Of a stretch of 64,000 nucleotides of DNA, positions 12,385-26,040 are shown in pieces; the first letter of the stretch is position 1, and every line of letters starts with the position of its first letter. The stretch covers positions 7,615,501 to 7,679,500 of the forward strand of contig NC_081818.1 of the NCBI RefSeq assembly GCF_030704535.1, given 5' to 3'. Both the position numbers and the translations under genes were made by a program. The notes under the pieces were generated by a model. The model ran no database searches. It was given only the letters and a program-made list of their open reading frames with translations, and had not been told where the DNA came from. This DNA is from Vitis vinifera. Its lineage: Eukaryota > Streptophyta > Magnoliopsida > Vitales > Vitaceae.

Positions 12385-15300
12385 ATTTTTTTCGTTCTTA
12401 CTATTTTCTTCATAATACTGATAAGGCATTACAACATGGAAGAGTGGAGGATCTGAAACAGAGGTGACATGGGAGGATCAGCAGAACATTAACAAATTCG
12501 GAAGACTAAACAACAGATTTCACGAGCTCGAAGATGAGATCAAGATGGCCAAGGTAATAAAGAAAAAAGAAAGGACTTTTCTGTTTTCCTTTTCGATCTA
12601 TGATTTTTGTTAATTTTTTAAAAATTTGGTTCTACTTTTTAACTGTGTTTTTATGCTAAATTTGAGGTTGGTTTTAAAAATTAGAGGGAACCCTGATTTG
12701 TTTTTGTCTTCATTTGGTGGGTTTTTTGAATAAAGTTCTTCTTTTCACTGGATTTTTCTGTTAGTTTTCGGATTAGGGTTCTGATTCTGGATCTTGAGTT
12801 ATTCACTGTATTGCATGATCTTAAATGGACTTTAAAAACCTACAGAAGGGCTTTTTTCTACCTCGTTTTTCTATGGGTATTAGGAAAAAAAAGATTCTTT
12901 CTTTCAATTTCATATGGGATTTACTTGATTGCTGTTGATTTCTGAATATTAGAAAAACGCAGCTTTACCTTTTAAGTTTGATGGATATTAATAGAAGAAA
13001 TATGGATTTGGACTTAACTTTTGTGATTGGTGGAAGTGAAGTGAGAAAAGTTGGAAAATAGTGCTCATTGGTGTGCTAGGAGCTTGTTTTTATAAATATA
13101 ACACATTTAAATTTAAATAAAATGGAGAAATTGAGCTAAAGGATGCACTTGAAGCAGAGAAGCAATGGAGACATCTTAAAGGCAATTGTAGAATTTGAAA
13201 TTGGTTTTTCTTGTCTGAATTCCAAAGCAATGTAACATTTACATGTTGAATAATGCTTGCATTGTATAGTGTATGTATGATCCACCGTCACTATGAGATT
13301 CAGATTTAAAATATTTATTAGAGACATTTCTGTTTGTGAAGATTAGAAATGATTTTTCCACAAATCATTTCTAATCTCACATGCCTTGTCATGCACAAGG
13401 GCATATGCCACAAATTGAAATGATCAGGGAGGGTGTTGGAAAAGCATTTAGCTAATGATTTGGCTAGGTTTCCATGATCCTATTTGATTGATATCTTTGA
13501 TTATCTACACCAATGATGCTCACAGTGAAAAGATGTGAAAGTTTTCTTCTGTCAGCGAGATATTTTATATTGGATAAACTAAAGGTTGGTTGCACGATGT
13601 ATTAAGAGCAATCATCAGATTGAAGGAAGCAATATAACACACTCAAACAATGCAAAATAAAAATAAAAAATAAAAAAGACCTTGTTGTGAACTCTTTGAA
13701 AAACTTTGATGTTGGAAATATAATCTGTTTGTCTTACTGAGGTTAAAAGTGGCTAAGTTTTGATGAGTTTTCTTCTACATTTGGTCTTGGGATTCATTGT
13801 TCATGGGTTAAGTGTTCTACTCTTGAGCATGATAGCTTGTCCTTATTTTTGGTTCACATTATGTATCATTCCTCGTGGACATGAATTTCAAGCATCTAGC
13901 ATCCCATTTAACACCACTGCCAAAGTGCAACTTCTAATTCTTTTCCATAAAATTGTTTCCTAATATTGGTTTCCATACTTGATAAAACAGGCAACATTTA
14001 TATGCATGTATCATTCTTCTATGCTTCTTACAACTGCATTTCTCTGTTTATGCATATTTAAGAAGTTGGGCTTGATCCACAGATTGTTGATGTGGCCTCA
14101 GGCTGAGTTTGTGACAAACCAAGCTTGCATTGAGCTGGATCAGCTTGGCAATTGAGAATGCTAAAATTTTGTGATAATGGAAGTTTCTTTGAAGATTACT
14201 TAAGAAAATATAAATTTTATGTGTGATTGATTGTGTACGAATGAGATATATTTGCCCAAACCAACTGTAGCATTCAAGATTGAAAACTGTACTTAGTATT
14301 GGTTTCTCTTCTGAACCTAAGTTAGTTTTCTCTATTACTCAAGTTGGCATGTTTGGTTATGTCCTTCAAACATTTTTCTCAATTCCACTTAATGATGCCT
14401 TATCTCAACTACTTATTTCAGTCATGTGAATCAGTTTGCACCTTTCTACCCTATGTAGTGTCATTTCTTTCATTGAGTCCTTCACTTCAATGTCCTCTCT
14501 ATCAAGTTCTCTGGCACATTTCCCCATATTCTTGTAGTACCCATTAACTTGATCTATGTCAACCAATATTGATGAAAACACACGTTCTTGTTATGCATGG
14601 CCACAACACAAGGATCAGTAACAGAAAAGGAAAAGGTCATATTTAGTTCTCTATCTCCTTGAGGAATCAAGCCCTTCTAGGTAAGTAGGTGTGGAGGTTG
14701 CCTTGAGAGAACAACACTTTTTGGTATAGAGTCATCCTAAGTATTTATGGGTTGCGCCCCCAATGATTGGGATACCAACTTTGTTGTTAGGTGCTCACAT
14801 TGTTCCCCTTGGAAAGCCATTTCTCAACTCTTCAACAATTTTTCTAATTTCACATTATACTTGGTGAGAAATGGCACAAAAATTCGTTTTTAGGAGAATG
14901 CTTGGCTAGACAAATGTCCTTTCAAGCTTCAATTTCCAAATATTTTCAAAGTTACAAGGACTAGAGATAGGCTTGTTTCGTCAAAACCTTTATGACACAA
15001 AGATTGAATATCTAATTAGCCCCTTTCATTCCTACTTCATGCATATATATCACCTTCCCTTCTAATAAAAGAGTTTAGTCATTAACACCCTCAATATTTT
15101 CTCTATGAGCTCTTTCTATAAAGCTCTCTTCGTTTTTCCTCACTTTCCTGTTATGACCTCTTTTGCTCTAAGTTAATTTGGAACTCAAAAGCTCCACCAA
15201 AGGTTAATCTTTTGTTTGGCTTGTGGCTACCAAGAAGGTTAATACCAACAGCTTCAATTGAGGAGGCCTTACAAAGTTCTTAGCCCAAACCATTGTGTTA

Positions 15301-16927
15301 TGTTCTTGAAGAGTAGTAAATCAGCCGATCATCTTTTTCTTCATTGTCCCACTGCACTTTTACTTTGGTATAGATTGTTATGCATAGCCAATCTTGAATG
15401 GTTTCCCCTTGGAGGCATAGTAGAGATGTTGAGAATCTCTTTTAAGGGCTTTAAAAGCCTACCTACCAAAAGGGAAGGCTCTTTAGCATATGGTTATTTT
15501 ATCCTTGATATGGTTTATATGGTTAGAGAGGAATGCAAGGATTTTTTAGGATAAATGAAGATTTGTGGATGCCATATGGGACGATTTACTTTTTCCTCCT
15601 CCCTATGGGCCTCGGTCACCTAGCCCCTTCTAGATATTCCTTTGTATCTTTTAATGCAAAATTGGAAGAGTGCTTGCCACTCAATTAGGTTGAAGAAGAA
15701 AGTTATGATTGATTGGTTACCCTCCCTAGTTGGTTTGGTAAAGTTAAACTTTGACAAGTGTTCTTTGAGTAAACCCTAGTCAGATATGTACTAGAGGTGT
15801 GACTGGAGATCACTCTTATCCATTATTAAGAGCTTACTCGAAGCATGAAGAAGCGGGGTTGGCTAATGAGATAGAAATATTGGCATTATTGGACAACATG
15901 CTACAAGCCAAAGCTTTATGCCTATCCAATCTAATTGTAGAGGGAGATTTTAACACTGTAATATCTTGGATGAGTAATAGAGAAAGAGGTCCATGGAAGT
16001 TTGTGAAATGGATGCACAAAATCATAGATATTGCTAGCGAGTTGGGTTGTTCCTTCTCTTTGGCTCCTTGTTCAGCTAACGAAGTCACTAATAAGTTAAC
16101 CAAATAAGGAGCAAAGCATTTGGCCTCCTTTTTGGAGATTTCCCTCCCCCTTGAGTGTCTTAATGTTTCTCTACTGTATGTATATCGGTTTTCTCCTAGT
16201 GAGGTTGGCTAGTTTTTGTGGATCTGGTTACTTGGTCACTTTCCAATGAACCTTTGTACATCATTTTAATAGATTGCTTGTCCTTCTTGTATTCATCACT
16301 TGATTGATGAATGAAGATGTTTGTTTCTGATTTTAAAGAAAGTTATCTATCTTGCAGTTTGGTCCATTCCTCTTGCAGCATGACATCACAATATTAAGTG
16401 ACCCAGTATTGCACTAAAAGAAATAACGCCAATGAAGTAATGAATTATCTTTGCTTGTGGATAAAATGACAATTACTGTCTTGATATATGGAATCAAACA
16501 ATATATATTACTCCCTTCTGTGCAAAAAATATTTTGTTACTTACTGCCATGAATTGTGTCAGATCTTTCCATGCCTGTTCCATCTCTTTATAAGCAATTA
16601 AAACATCGGTCAATCTGTATATGTTTAGTTGCCATCCCCTTTTAACTTAATGGCTTATTTCTTCAGGAAACAAATGAAAATCTGGAGGATGCAAGCAATG
16701 AGTTGATTCTCACAGACGAGGAGATGGTCCGCTTCCAGATAGGAGAGGTTTTTGCTCATGTGCCGAAGGAAGAAGTTGAGGAGAGGATAGAACAGATGAA
16801 AGAGGTGACTAGTAAGAAGTTGGAGAAGCTAGAGGAGGAGAAGGATTCTGTAGTTGCACAGATGGCAGAACTGAAAAAGATTTTATATGGAAAGTTTAAG
16901 GAGTCAATCAATCTAGAGGAGGATTAG
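12350..16927 (+). CDS. PFD4: Prefoldin subunit 4
   Basis: Three coding exons are read: 12350-12358 (Met-Gln-Gln), 12443-12553 and 16667-16927 (stop TAG). All introns are phase 0, with GT/AG borders. The 126-residue product fits the family (the Arabidopsis protein is near 129). It has the beta-prefoldin layout: an N-terminal helix ([18 protein letters not shown]), the central hairpin strands ([20 protein letters not shown]) and a long C-terminal coiled coil ending SINLEED. Prefoldin is a six-subunit co-chaperone that hands nascent actin and tubulin to the CCT chaperonin. The acceptor at 12,442 was chosen because it alone keeps the frame from the tiny first exon. Intron 2 (4.1 kb) holds a LINE remnant in the same orientation and a perfect hairpin. 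Confidence 0.93.
13335..13381. repeat. Strong short inverted repeat (hairpin)
   Basis: GATTAGAAATGATTT (13,341-13,355) is followed by a 6-nt loop and its exact complement (13,362-13,376). Outside a single bulged A the stem continues for 5 more pairs (TGTGA with TCACA). It lies in prefoldin intron 2. The loop is too short for a typical plant miRNA precursor. Confidence 0.8.
14640..16330 (+). mobile_element. Decayed LINE (3' part of ORF2) in prefoldin intron 2
   Basis: Conserved parts of a plant LINE polyprotein appear in order, across frameshifts and stops. First comes a segment with SPWKAI and later NGTKIRF (about 14,770-14,960). Next is a zf-RVT module with KAPPKV, then SADHLFLHC and LW (15,190-15,380). 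Then a linker with FSSSLWAS and NWKSAC (about 15,590-15,680), and last an RNase H-like domain with [19 protein letters not shown] and SANEVTNKL (15,730-16,107). The reverse transcriptase core is absent, so the copy is 5'-truncated and dead. It lies in the same orientation as its host gene. The 3' end near 16,330 is approximate. Confidence 0.8.
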
Positions 16928-19900
16928 TGGGAAGTTCAAGCATTCCCCCCCGTCTGGCTCCTTCCCGCTCTTTGGATAATGTGTGTTTCCTTGTTGCTAG
17001 GATGTATGTGGGGAATTGTTGATTATTTTTCCTTCGAATATGATATCAATGGCTCATTTGAGGATTGTTCCCATTTGCTGTCTTTACCGTCAATTCACGG
17101 CTTCCCTTGAAAATTCATTTGTTTCCTCAGCATTTTCATTAAAGATATCTTTCACAAAGTCATGCTACAATGCACTTCCAAGGAGAGATATCCTTCCCTA
17201 TCAAACTATATTGGGAATCCTTAAATTCCCATCTAGTCTGAAAACTCACCATGAAAGAATCCAACTCAGAGGCTCACAGTGGAATGAAGCGTTGATTTGG
17301 CATTTTGCCCTGAGCAGTGTATTCTTGGCGTTCGCTTCATGGGTTTGATGATATTTTGGTTTCTTCGCATCATATAACAAAGATGATATATCCCTTCTGA
17401 TCCTACTTTCCTTTAGGTCATGGTTTCACGTCCCATGAAAGTGGAACCACCCCATACCATGTACTCATGAAACATTCAAAAAGCTAGACATTTTTGTCTG
17501 TCAATGAATTGGCCTTAATGTATCAAGAAAAAATAAAATATATTACTCAAGCTGAATCTTAATCGTGTGTTAACCAAAGAACCCAGTCCGTCAACATAAC
17601 AGCTTGGCCCCAATTTATTTTAAGAGAATGTAGGCTGTCAAGACAAGACCACAACTTGTCCCATTTGTAAATGAAAAACCAGCTAAAACCAGGTAGTCTT
17701 AACAGCTGCACTGCCTCAAAACTCAAAAGCAATTTCCCCTAGAGAGCAATATATTATTTATTTCCATTGTCTTAAGAAATGGAAGCATGGGCATATCCAA
17801 GCCTAGTCATAATTGTAGTTTACATGAATTTCACCCTTTCTTCAGGTGATTGCTGTCACTTGGGGCTGATTGATGATGTATCCTGGTAGCAACAAGTCTA
17901 ACAACACAAATGAATCTCTCACTTTCTATGTTTCGGTAGGTTTATATTCTCAGCACCATCATCAGGAAGAGGCAACTAGTTTCACAATACTATTCATTAT
18001 GCGGCTTAAATTTGCAGAAAAAGCAATCAAATGGTTCTAAGTTTTAACAATAATAGTTGCTAGATACCATTTGCATTTCACATTAGAAACATGCTTCTTA
18101 ACACAGACAAGTGCTGCCCAAAAAGCAAAAATAGGCATCCCCCTCTTTCCAGCACATGATCAAATCCCAAGCACAGTAAGCATACCAGCATATTTTAGGG
18201 ACATCAGATAAAAGCTCAAACAGCACATAATGATACCCAAGCCAAATATACCTGCTATATCTAGACATCCCACAAACAGTTACATTTTGTTTTTCATAGA
18301 ATTTCAAGCAACAAATCAAAAGAGAATCTATCAATTAAAATGATCCCCCTTCACTTTAGTCAGCAGACAGATTTAGAGAAATTGTTTTATGACATCATAA
18401 TAATGGCCCTCTTCACTTGTTAAGATGCCACCGGAAATACATTGGAGTCACTTCCAACACAGTGTACAATGGAAAAACTGGCCTAGTAACCCTGGAGCTT
18501 CCAATATGTGATATTGAATTAAGACAACAGAAAGAAATATCACCAATTGAACATCATAATCATAGCACAACTAATATCAATGCAAGCACATGTGAGTTGA
18601 TCACCATAAAATCCAGATAAAACAGCACAAAATCCCAGCCATTTAGTATCACAAGAAGAGAACCATCCAATTTGAATGTGCTGCTTATTAACATATGGAA
18701 CATCACCATCCAACTAAGCATTTTAAAGTACAACTGAATAAAGCTGTAGAGGATGGTATTACTTAAAACATGAACTACTTTCTTTAATGTAGCTTAGAAA
18801 CAATCTATTGTGTTCTAAAGATAATGGTGATCCAAAAATATAACCTTTCAATGCTCTGTCATAAATAAAATTTAAAAGAGAATTACAAGCCCAAAAGGGG
18901 AAACCAACTTGCACTCATGGGAGTAAATTATAGCCCCCTTTTTAATTTCATACTCCCTCCTTTTGTGCATGGAGGCAGGTTCGATCAAGTGAATTTTCCT
19001 TCCCTATTTCTGTGTAAAAAGGGCCATCGCTGAATAAGTAAATCTTAACTGCTAAAGGTTGTTATGAAGAAGAGTAACACAAACCCTGAACAAGCTAAAA
19101 ATTACCTCTCTTCCCATATTAGCAACAGATATCTGGCAGTAAACTCTAATGAGTTGATGCTATTCTATAGCACTCCTTTCCAAGGAAAGGAACCTGTCAA
19201 TTCTAACATTTGCCCCTTTCCTTATTTAACTCAAGCACCAAAAATTGTAACGATGGAAATTGAGTGACATAAACGCTGCAATTCGAATGCGTGCATGCAC
19301 ACAACAAACTCAATCATGATCAACTGTTAAAGTAGATTAATAATATCCTGCTAAAAACTATGATAAAAGGTACAGCTAACATTATGAATTCAAGGCCTGC
19401 CATGTTTCATTCTTTAGTGAAGACCAAAAGCCGCTTAAAAATACATTCAGGCACATCGGAAAATGAATCCAAAGACCAATTAATAATTAAATTGGGGATT
19501 ATACTTCAATTCTAATCAAATTTTCCAGTATTGCCACACTAATGTTTCTTTTAGAGGAATCAGATGTATATTGTATTGATTGAATCACAAAGATCTTACA
19601 TTTAGTATTCACACCCATTTCTCTCAAAAGGTAGTTTATAAATGGTAATACTGCAAGCCGAGTATTTTAAATTGGCTGTATCGATAAGAAAGGGAGCATA
19701 ACTACAAAAGGTTTAAGGATATACAGAAAAGCTACTGCTTATGGCATCTTAAGCATAATCTCCATAAAATTTTGAAAGAAAAATCTTTATATTCATTTAA
19801 GAACTTCCAAAATATGAATTAGATACAATAATAATATTCCAAATCACAAACCATCAAGACCTGCCTGCTTTGGATGCTATTTGAGCTCTTGAATGAACAA

Positions 19901-21362
19901 AATCTCTTTTCCTTAGTAGCCTCTGGTGATAAGTCAGCCAGAGCACAACATGTTTGCATGATAGTTTTGCCAATTCACAGCTATAAAATAGCAATTACTA
20001 ACCAATGTGTGGCAAGCTGGAAATTCTGCAATAAGAATAATCCTTGCTGCAATTTTGACGACCAAAAACCAATTGACACCCACTTGAACTAAGCATATAA
20101 AAGGGTTTTTATGTTAAGGCCAACCTATCCAAGAACTGATGACTTAGCATTAATCCATGTACCTCACAATGGAATTATATTATTAAAAAGAATATGTTCG
20201 ATATGTAGCTCAATTCGTTAACTGTCGTGTTCGGAAGCAACCACTTGCCTGTTTTGTTAAAGAGATAATTCATCATTAAACAAGGGACTGATAATTTTAG
20301 GAGAATGATTACCTAAAAAAGAATCCAAGATCTAACTTCAAACTGGTTTGAGGCAAACAAACACATTTTTTTCTATAGGAAAAGGGAATTTATTAAATAG
20401 CACCTAACAACAAAGGAGACGCAACCCAAGAACACAAGACCATTCAAAGAAACAAGAAAGAAGAAACAAAAACAGAAAAAAACACGTGCAAACAAACAAA
20501 TTGATTAGATCAAAAAAGTGATTAATAGAACTTGTCATTCACAGGACTGACACATACTAATATCAGCCACACGTGTCTGAGATGACCAACAGCACAACAC
20601 AAGAATTTCAGGAGCAGATTAATCATCAAAACTTTCCAAGTGCTACAAAAGTAAAGAAATTACACTACTTTTTCCATTTAAAGGATATCAGAAACAGAAA
20701 GTTGAATTTACTTTCGATGATGACGACAAATTTATTAGCTGATCTAAAAGTTCCATGTAACAACCTAAAATTCTGTTGCCACAAACCAAAAACACACAAT
20801 TGGATCTGAAAGATTTGATATTGTTGATTCCAGCACAAAATTCCAAACTCATCCCTATCCAAATGAAGATTACATCAAAATCCAGGTTAAGGAAAAATCA
20901 GAAAATGGACAAAATACATATTCCCAGTCATTGATACGGAACCAGTATACAGTACAAGTTTCTTGTAGTCCTGTAAGGTAGCACCAAAACAAGAATGATA
21001 GAAATAGGCATAGGATCCTACCTCCTTTGAAACAATTACATGAGGATAACCAAAAGAATCAATGATAACTGCTTCGAAATAAAGCCTAAAAGACCAATAA
21101 TCAATACCCACTTCCATGGAGTTTGAGCCACTTGCATCCTTAAAGGAGAGCGCAATTTATACACCTCAAATAGAATTCCATAAGTCCAAGAACCAGTCCC
21201 CAATTCCTTCAGGCTTGAACCAATTGTAGAAAAAATAACAAGCACCCAACAACAACAGCTTTGAGCCCAAATTAATTCCATCCAGAAAACAAGAAAATCT
21301 AACGATACTCCCTTCAAATTGAACTTCAAAACCCCGATAACTAGAACAAAAGAAAAAAAAAA
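16928..21362. other. Intergenic, no supportable gene
   Basis: The first ~400 bases look like the prefoldin 3' UTR and the last part like the 3' UTR of the PRA1 gene on the - strand. Between them I see only short open frames with no recognisable domain. A stretch near 20,370-20,480 might be the tail of a minus-strand LINE, but the evidence is weak. Confidence 0.5.
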
Positions 21363-21983
21363 TCAAACCCGAGTATAATTGGTTGGCCGCAACTGCTGGC
21401 CACCCGCAACCGAGAGCAACCCTCCTTCTGCCACTTCCTCCTCATTCAGAAACAAGTCTTCTGTGCCCCTAAACGCAGCGTGTAGCCCAACCACCGCAAC
21501 CCCAATTATTAAAGAAACTAAAACGTTCAAACCCACATCAGTAAACACCAATGCCACAACTGTAATCAATCCCAGCAGTACCAACACAACACGGTCATCG
21601 ATTGTTTGGTGAAACAACACTACAGGGTTGTCCCGGAAGAAGTACAGAAAGAACCAAGCAACGAAGATTATCAAGAAGACAATCATGGATGTTGGGTGCC
21701 ACAAAAGGCTCACAAATAGTATGAAAAGCATTACCATCGCGTAGTTCACGCGGAAGTAGTTGACATTTCTCTTGATTCGAGCCATTGCATCGCTGTAGTT
21801 GTGGGGACGGGAGAGAACTGAGTAGTCCAAGAACTCCCGCCATGGGCGTCTTGTGGCCATTAGGGTTTGGGTCCGTTGGGTGGCGCGTGAGATGAAGGTG
21901 AACTGTTCGGAGGTTGACGACGATGGAACGGCGGCGGAGGCGTTGGGAAGCGTGCCATAACCGGCGGGTGATTTTAGCGACAT
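21363..21983 (-). CDS. PRA1: PRA1-family protein (prenylated Rab acceptor), clade E/F-like
   Basis: Single-exon gene of 206 residues. Starting at [14 protein letters not shown] gives the usual length; an in-frame Met 12 codons upstream (22,019) is possible but less like the family. The core shows the PRA1 signature: [36 protein letters not shown], four hydrophobic segments (about residues 79-93, 97-115, 130-145 and 149-167), then [19 protein letters not shown]1 proteins sit in ER, Golgi and endosome membranes, bind prenylated Rab GTPases and help vesicle traffic. The tail (GGLLSVAGG…NYTRV) resembles clade E more than F from memory; I would not fix the clade without a tree. A (CT)n tract, seen on the - strand, lies in the presumed 5' UTR. 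Confidence 0.92.
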   Translation of the reverse strand: MSLKSPAGYGTLPNASAAVPSSSTSEQFTFISRATQRTQTLMATRRPWREFLDYSVLSRPHNYSDAMARIKRNVNYFRVNYAMVMLFILFVSLLWHPTSMIVFLIIFVAWFFLYFFRDNPVVLFHQTIDDRVVLVLLGLITVVALVFTDVGLNVLVSLIIGVAVVGLHAAFRGTEDLFLNEEEVAEGGLLSVAGGQQLRPTNYTRV

Positions 21984-22103
21984 CTGAGAGAAATTGAGAA
22001 GTAATAATCCTTTACCCAAGAGAGAAAAAACAGAAGGGCTCTGGATTTGAGTTAATAAAGTGGAAATCCCAAGCTCAGATTGATGAAGAGAGGAAAAAAC
22101 TAA

Positions 22104-22123
22104 AGAGAGAGAGAGAGAGAGAG
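22104..22123. repeat. (GA)n microsatellite in PRA1 upstream region
   Basis: About ten GA units lie 120 bp before the PRA1 start, read as CT on the gene strand. CT-rich leaders and BPC-type GAGA sites are common in plant promoters; the role here is not shown. Confidence 0.8.
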
Positions 22124-22129
22124 CAAGCC

Positions 22130-24640
22130 TTAAACCTAGATTTATGAAGAAGAGAGAAAGCTTGGCTTAGAATTTAGGGCTTCACTGTAACCATAATGCA
22201 GAGGCAGACCCCAAGACGAGAAAAACGTTTTCTTGGGGTTTTCTTTTTCCTGAGAAAATGAATTAAGGAAAGAAAACGGAGAAATGGGTTCAGTTCGTTG
22301 CGTGATGACGACGTTATCAAAACAGTGGCTAGGGTAAAGTCAAGACACAAAGTTCCAGCCTTCCACCTCACCAAGCTTCCCTTTCTGGCTTTACAATCAC
22401 ATGTGGCCACCTCTCAACTAACTCATTATTTAGAAAACATGTTTTACAACGCTTCTTTTTAGTTTTTACAACAACTTATTTTTTAAAATGGGGTGTTTCT
22501 TAAAAATAATTATATTTTTATTTTTTAAAAAATTTAAAAACGCATAAATTAGGTTGAAAATATTTTAATTTTTTTAGAATTTTATATGTTTTTTATTCTA
22601 AATAAAAAAAATAAAACTATGAGACAGGTGAAAAACATTTTTTAAATTTAATAATATTTTTGTATTTATGTTGATAATTTTACTTGTAAGTTGTAACTTA
22701 TGCCATAAGTTGTTTTATATTTAATGAATTATTTTTTGAAAATTATATATATATATATATATTTATGAAAGGAGACTAAGCATAACATCTACAAATTTAA
22801 TTGCAAGATGATCGATAATAATAGTCAAAACTAAACTTTATAATATCTTCAGGAAAATTAGACTACTAAATGATTGATTCTAAATTACAAATATCTTTAT
22901 TAATTAAGCAATTTGTTGTTTTATTTGTTTCCTTATAAATACGACAATAATTATAAATATTTATATCGCAAGATAACTTCCAATTATCCTTCATTGATAA
23001 TAGAATTAGAAATATTAAATTTTTTATTATAATAATTTTCCATTCGCTTTCAATTTCTAGGTTTACCAACCCATTATTCCTAACCAGTAACATGTCATTT
23101 CTTAAGTCATACATTCTATAATGATGATCATAATTTTTCTTACAGTTATCTTTATGTTCTTTCTTTTTATTTTCTTTCCCAAAAACTTTATTTCTCACTT
23201 TAAAATAAAATTAAATAAATAAGTATTGTGTTACATACACTTTCTATTTGTTTAAAAAAATAAAAGGGGCAATATCTTCAATCTAGCATGTGATAGTTGT
23301 TATATAAAATATATAGATTTATCATGTACCCTTAAATATTACTTTTAAAAGAAAATTGAATTTAAGGTACTATAACTTCTTCTTTAAAAAAATATATATA
23401 TTTTAGCATTTTAAATAGTTTTTAATTTTAAAAGTAATTATCTTTTTAGAGTAAGTTTCAAACATTTTATATTGAAACTATTATTATTTTTCATTTCTAA
23501 TGACAAAACAAGAAATATAACCAAATCAACCTTAAATAAACAACAATAAAATAAATCAATAAATAGAAGAAACCATGATGAATGAAGTTGCAAGGTATCT
23601 TTCATATTAAACCATCAAAAACCCGTATTTTTCATGTGTCATCACTCAATGGCAAAACTTGTTTTTTCATTTGTGAAAATTTGATTTTTTTTTAAAGAAA
23701 AAATAGAATAAGAAATAAAACTCTAATATGACTTTTTTTTTTTAATGGAAAAACATGTTTTTAAAAACGAGTCCAAATCTAGGGTTAAGTTATTTGTTGG
23801 ATGAAGATAAGTTACTTGTTGGATGAAGAGAATTATGATAATTAATTGATTATTATATAATAAAAAAAATACAATAAAAATATATACAACAAGATAAGAT
23901 GAAAAGCAAATTATATTAACATACAACACTGGTAAAGGATTACACAAATTAATTTATTAGACTAATTATATTTTTTTTTTATTTCCAAATATTACAAAAT
24001 TTTAAAGAAATTTCAAAAGAATTTATTTACATTAAAAGCAATTTCAAGTTAATGATTTCAATTTATTTATTCACAAAAAACTTAGTTTATTAACAAAAGA
24101 TTTGATCTTTATTGGCATTCAAATTTATTAAAATACTAATAATAATAATTTGTATATAAAATAAAATAAAAATATAGAAGTTTTCACTACAATGGTAATA
24201 TTTTTAAAAATTATTTTAAAAGATTAAATTATTAAAAAAATTATTATCTCAAATTTTAATTTAAAAAAAAAATAATTTTGAATGATATAAATAAATATGA
24301 ACTTTTGGTATAAATAAGAAATATATCCAATTAATTTAAAATAAAGAAGAAAAAGGATAAAAGAAATGAGATTTCTATTTCACCCCTATTTTCTCTTTAT
24401 TCATATTCCTTTTAAGTGACATATTTTTATTTTTATTGACCAAATTGACCAGAATGCTGATCTTCTAACTCTTGAAGAATGAGGGTTATATTAGTATTTT
24501 TAAATTTTCATGCTGTGGAATATTCGGATATTGGGATAGATCATGTATAAAGATAAGGAAGCGGGGTAGGAAGGGAAGCGGTGGACACAAGTATTTCATA
24601 GAAGGATGCCCTAAAGAAAGGTGGCGGCGTAGATTCGGCG
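22130..24640. other. Intergenic, very AT-rich
   Basis: Beyond the PRA1 promoter there is 2.3 kb of A/T-rich sequence with many small homopolymers. A 22-bp unit (ending TTGTTGGATGAAGA) is doubled near 23,785-23,830. No gene is supported. Confidence 0.6.
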
Positions 24641-26040
24641 TTGCAGGCCGCAGAAGAACGAAAGCTCAGGATGATAGGAAGGGCTGTTGCTGCTTGGAGT
24701 TGGAGATCATCTTCTTCTTCTTCATCTTTTGGTACCCTGCATTCTCTTCCTCGCTTCAATTGTTCATCTGTTTTTGTTTCTTCTGATTCGCTTTCCAAAA
24801 CCCTACCACCGCTTGATCACATCGATGGTGTTATATCTCGTGCTAATCCTATGCTTTGCTTGCGATCGCAGCCCTCCATTTCCAAATTTAATGGATTTTT
24901 TTTAGGGCTAGTTTCCAAAAGCAAGCATCACTCTATCGTCATTTCTATGTGTAAACTTGAGATTTCCTCTGGAATTCCACTTGTTAATTCTTTCTGCCAT
25001 TCGAGTAGGTGGGGTTTCTCTCTCCCCATTTTCGGAGATTTCCTTAAGCTTGCTGTCAACGAGTGACTGCAATTTGGGGCTTGTAGTCATCAGGCTACTT
25101 AGAAGCATGGCCTGTAATTGAGCATGAGATTGTCACTTATTCATAGCCTTTGTGAGGATAGACAAGTAACCGAGGCTTTGAACCTTTTCTCTGAAATGAC
25201 CACTTGATAATTCATGGCCTATGTGATGAATGTAACCAAAAACAAGTTACCACAATGTTGAATGAAATGGTAGATAGCAAGATAATGCCAAATGTAGTTC
25301 TACTTTTAATACATTGGTGGTTGGATTTTGTAAAGAAGCAATGGTGATAAAAGCATATGATGTAGTTGACATGATGATCCAAAGATGTTTGACATTGTTT
25401 GTAGTCTGCAATGAGCAAGGCAGTTAAATTATTTGATGGGATGGCAAGGGCTTCGCGCTTAATGTTGTTAGCTATAATATCTTGATCAATGAATACTGCA
25501 AGATTCAAAGGATAGATGAGGTCACGAGTCTCTTTGAAGAAACATATACGCTCCTATGCACAGTTTGTGCCATGTGGGAAGACTCCAGGATGCAATAGAA
25601 CTTTTTCAAGAGATGGTAGCTCATGGCCAAATTCGAAATCATTTTACTCGGGTACCTATCCAAAAATGGATATCTTGCCAAGGTTTTGACATTGCTTAAA
25701 GCTTTTGAAGATTGTAATTTGGATCCTGATATGCAAAATTTATAATATAGATCATTGATGGCATAGATATGAAAGGCTGATGAACTTGAAGCTACAAGGG
25801 ACCTCTTTTTATAATCTCTCTTCCAAAGGATTGCTACCTAATGTTCGAACTTATTGTATAATGATCATTGGGCTTTGTCAAGAAGGTTTGTCAGGGGAGG
25901 CAGGTGAGTTGTTTGAGGAAATGGATATAATGAGACATCCCGAGCAATTCAACTTCTTAAAGAAATGGCTGCAAGGGGATTTCTATTGATGCATCCACTG
26001 CAACCTTGTAAGTGTAAATGGTTTCTGACGATGGATTGGA
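24641..26040 (+). pseudogene. Dead RFL-type PPR gene copy
   Basis: The 5' part (24,641-25,063) resembles the N-terminus of the two intact PPR genes downstream: LDHIDGVISRANPMLCLRSQ against their FNTIDGAISSFNRMLRMQ, then KSKHHS and NSFCHSSRWGF. It then stops. A sequence gap removes most of repeats 2-4. The nucleotide sequence resumes at the CEDRQVTEALNLFSEM repeat (about 25,135) and runs to 26,030 with many frameshifts and stops, including remnants of HGLCHVGRLQDAI and LLDYLSKNGYL. Even the 3' flank (about 26,165-26,200) resembles that of the gene at 26,991, so the duplicated unit included downstream sequence. Nothing suggests a working product. Confidence 0.85.

Noticed and set aside
17016..17348. 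110-codon frame after prefoldin-4
   Set aside because: It lies in the likely 3' UTR and flank, has no family resemblance and reads like chance sequence.
20341..20490. Minus-strand LINE tail suggested by an AATAAATTCCC-like end
   Set aside because: Only a loose resemblance in the 3' end; no coding remnant or target duplication could be found.
21036..21366. Minus-strand open frames just downstream of PRA1
   Set aside because: These are 3' UTR frames following the PRA1 stop; no similarity and no splice signals that would extend the protein.
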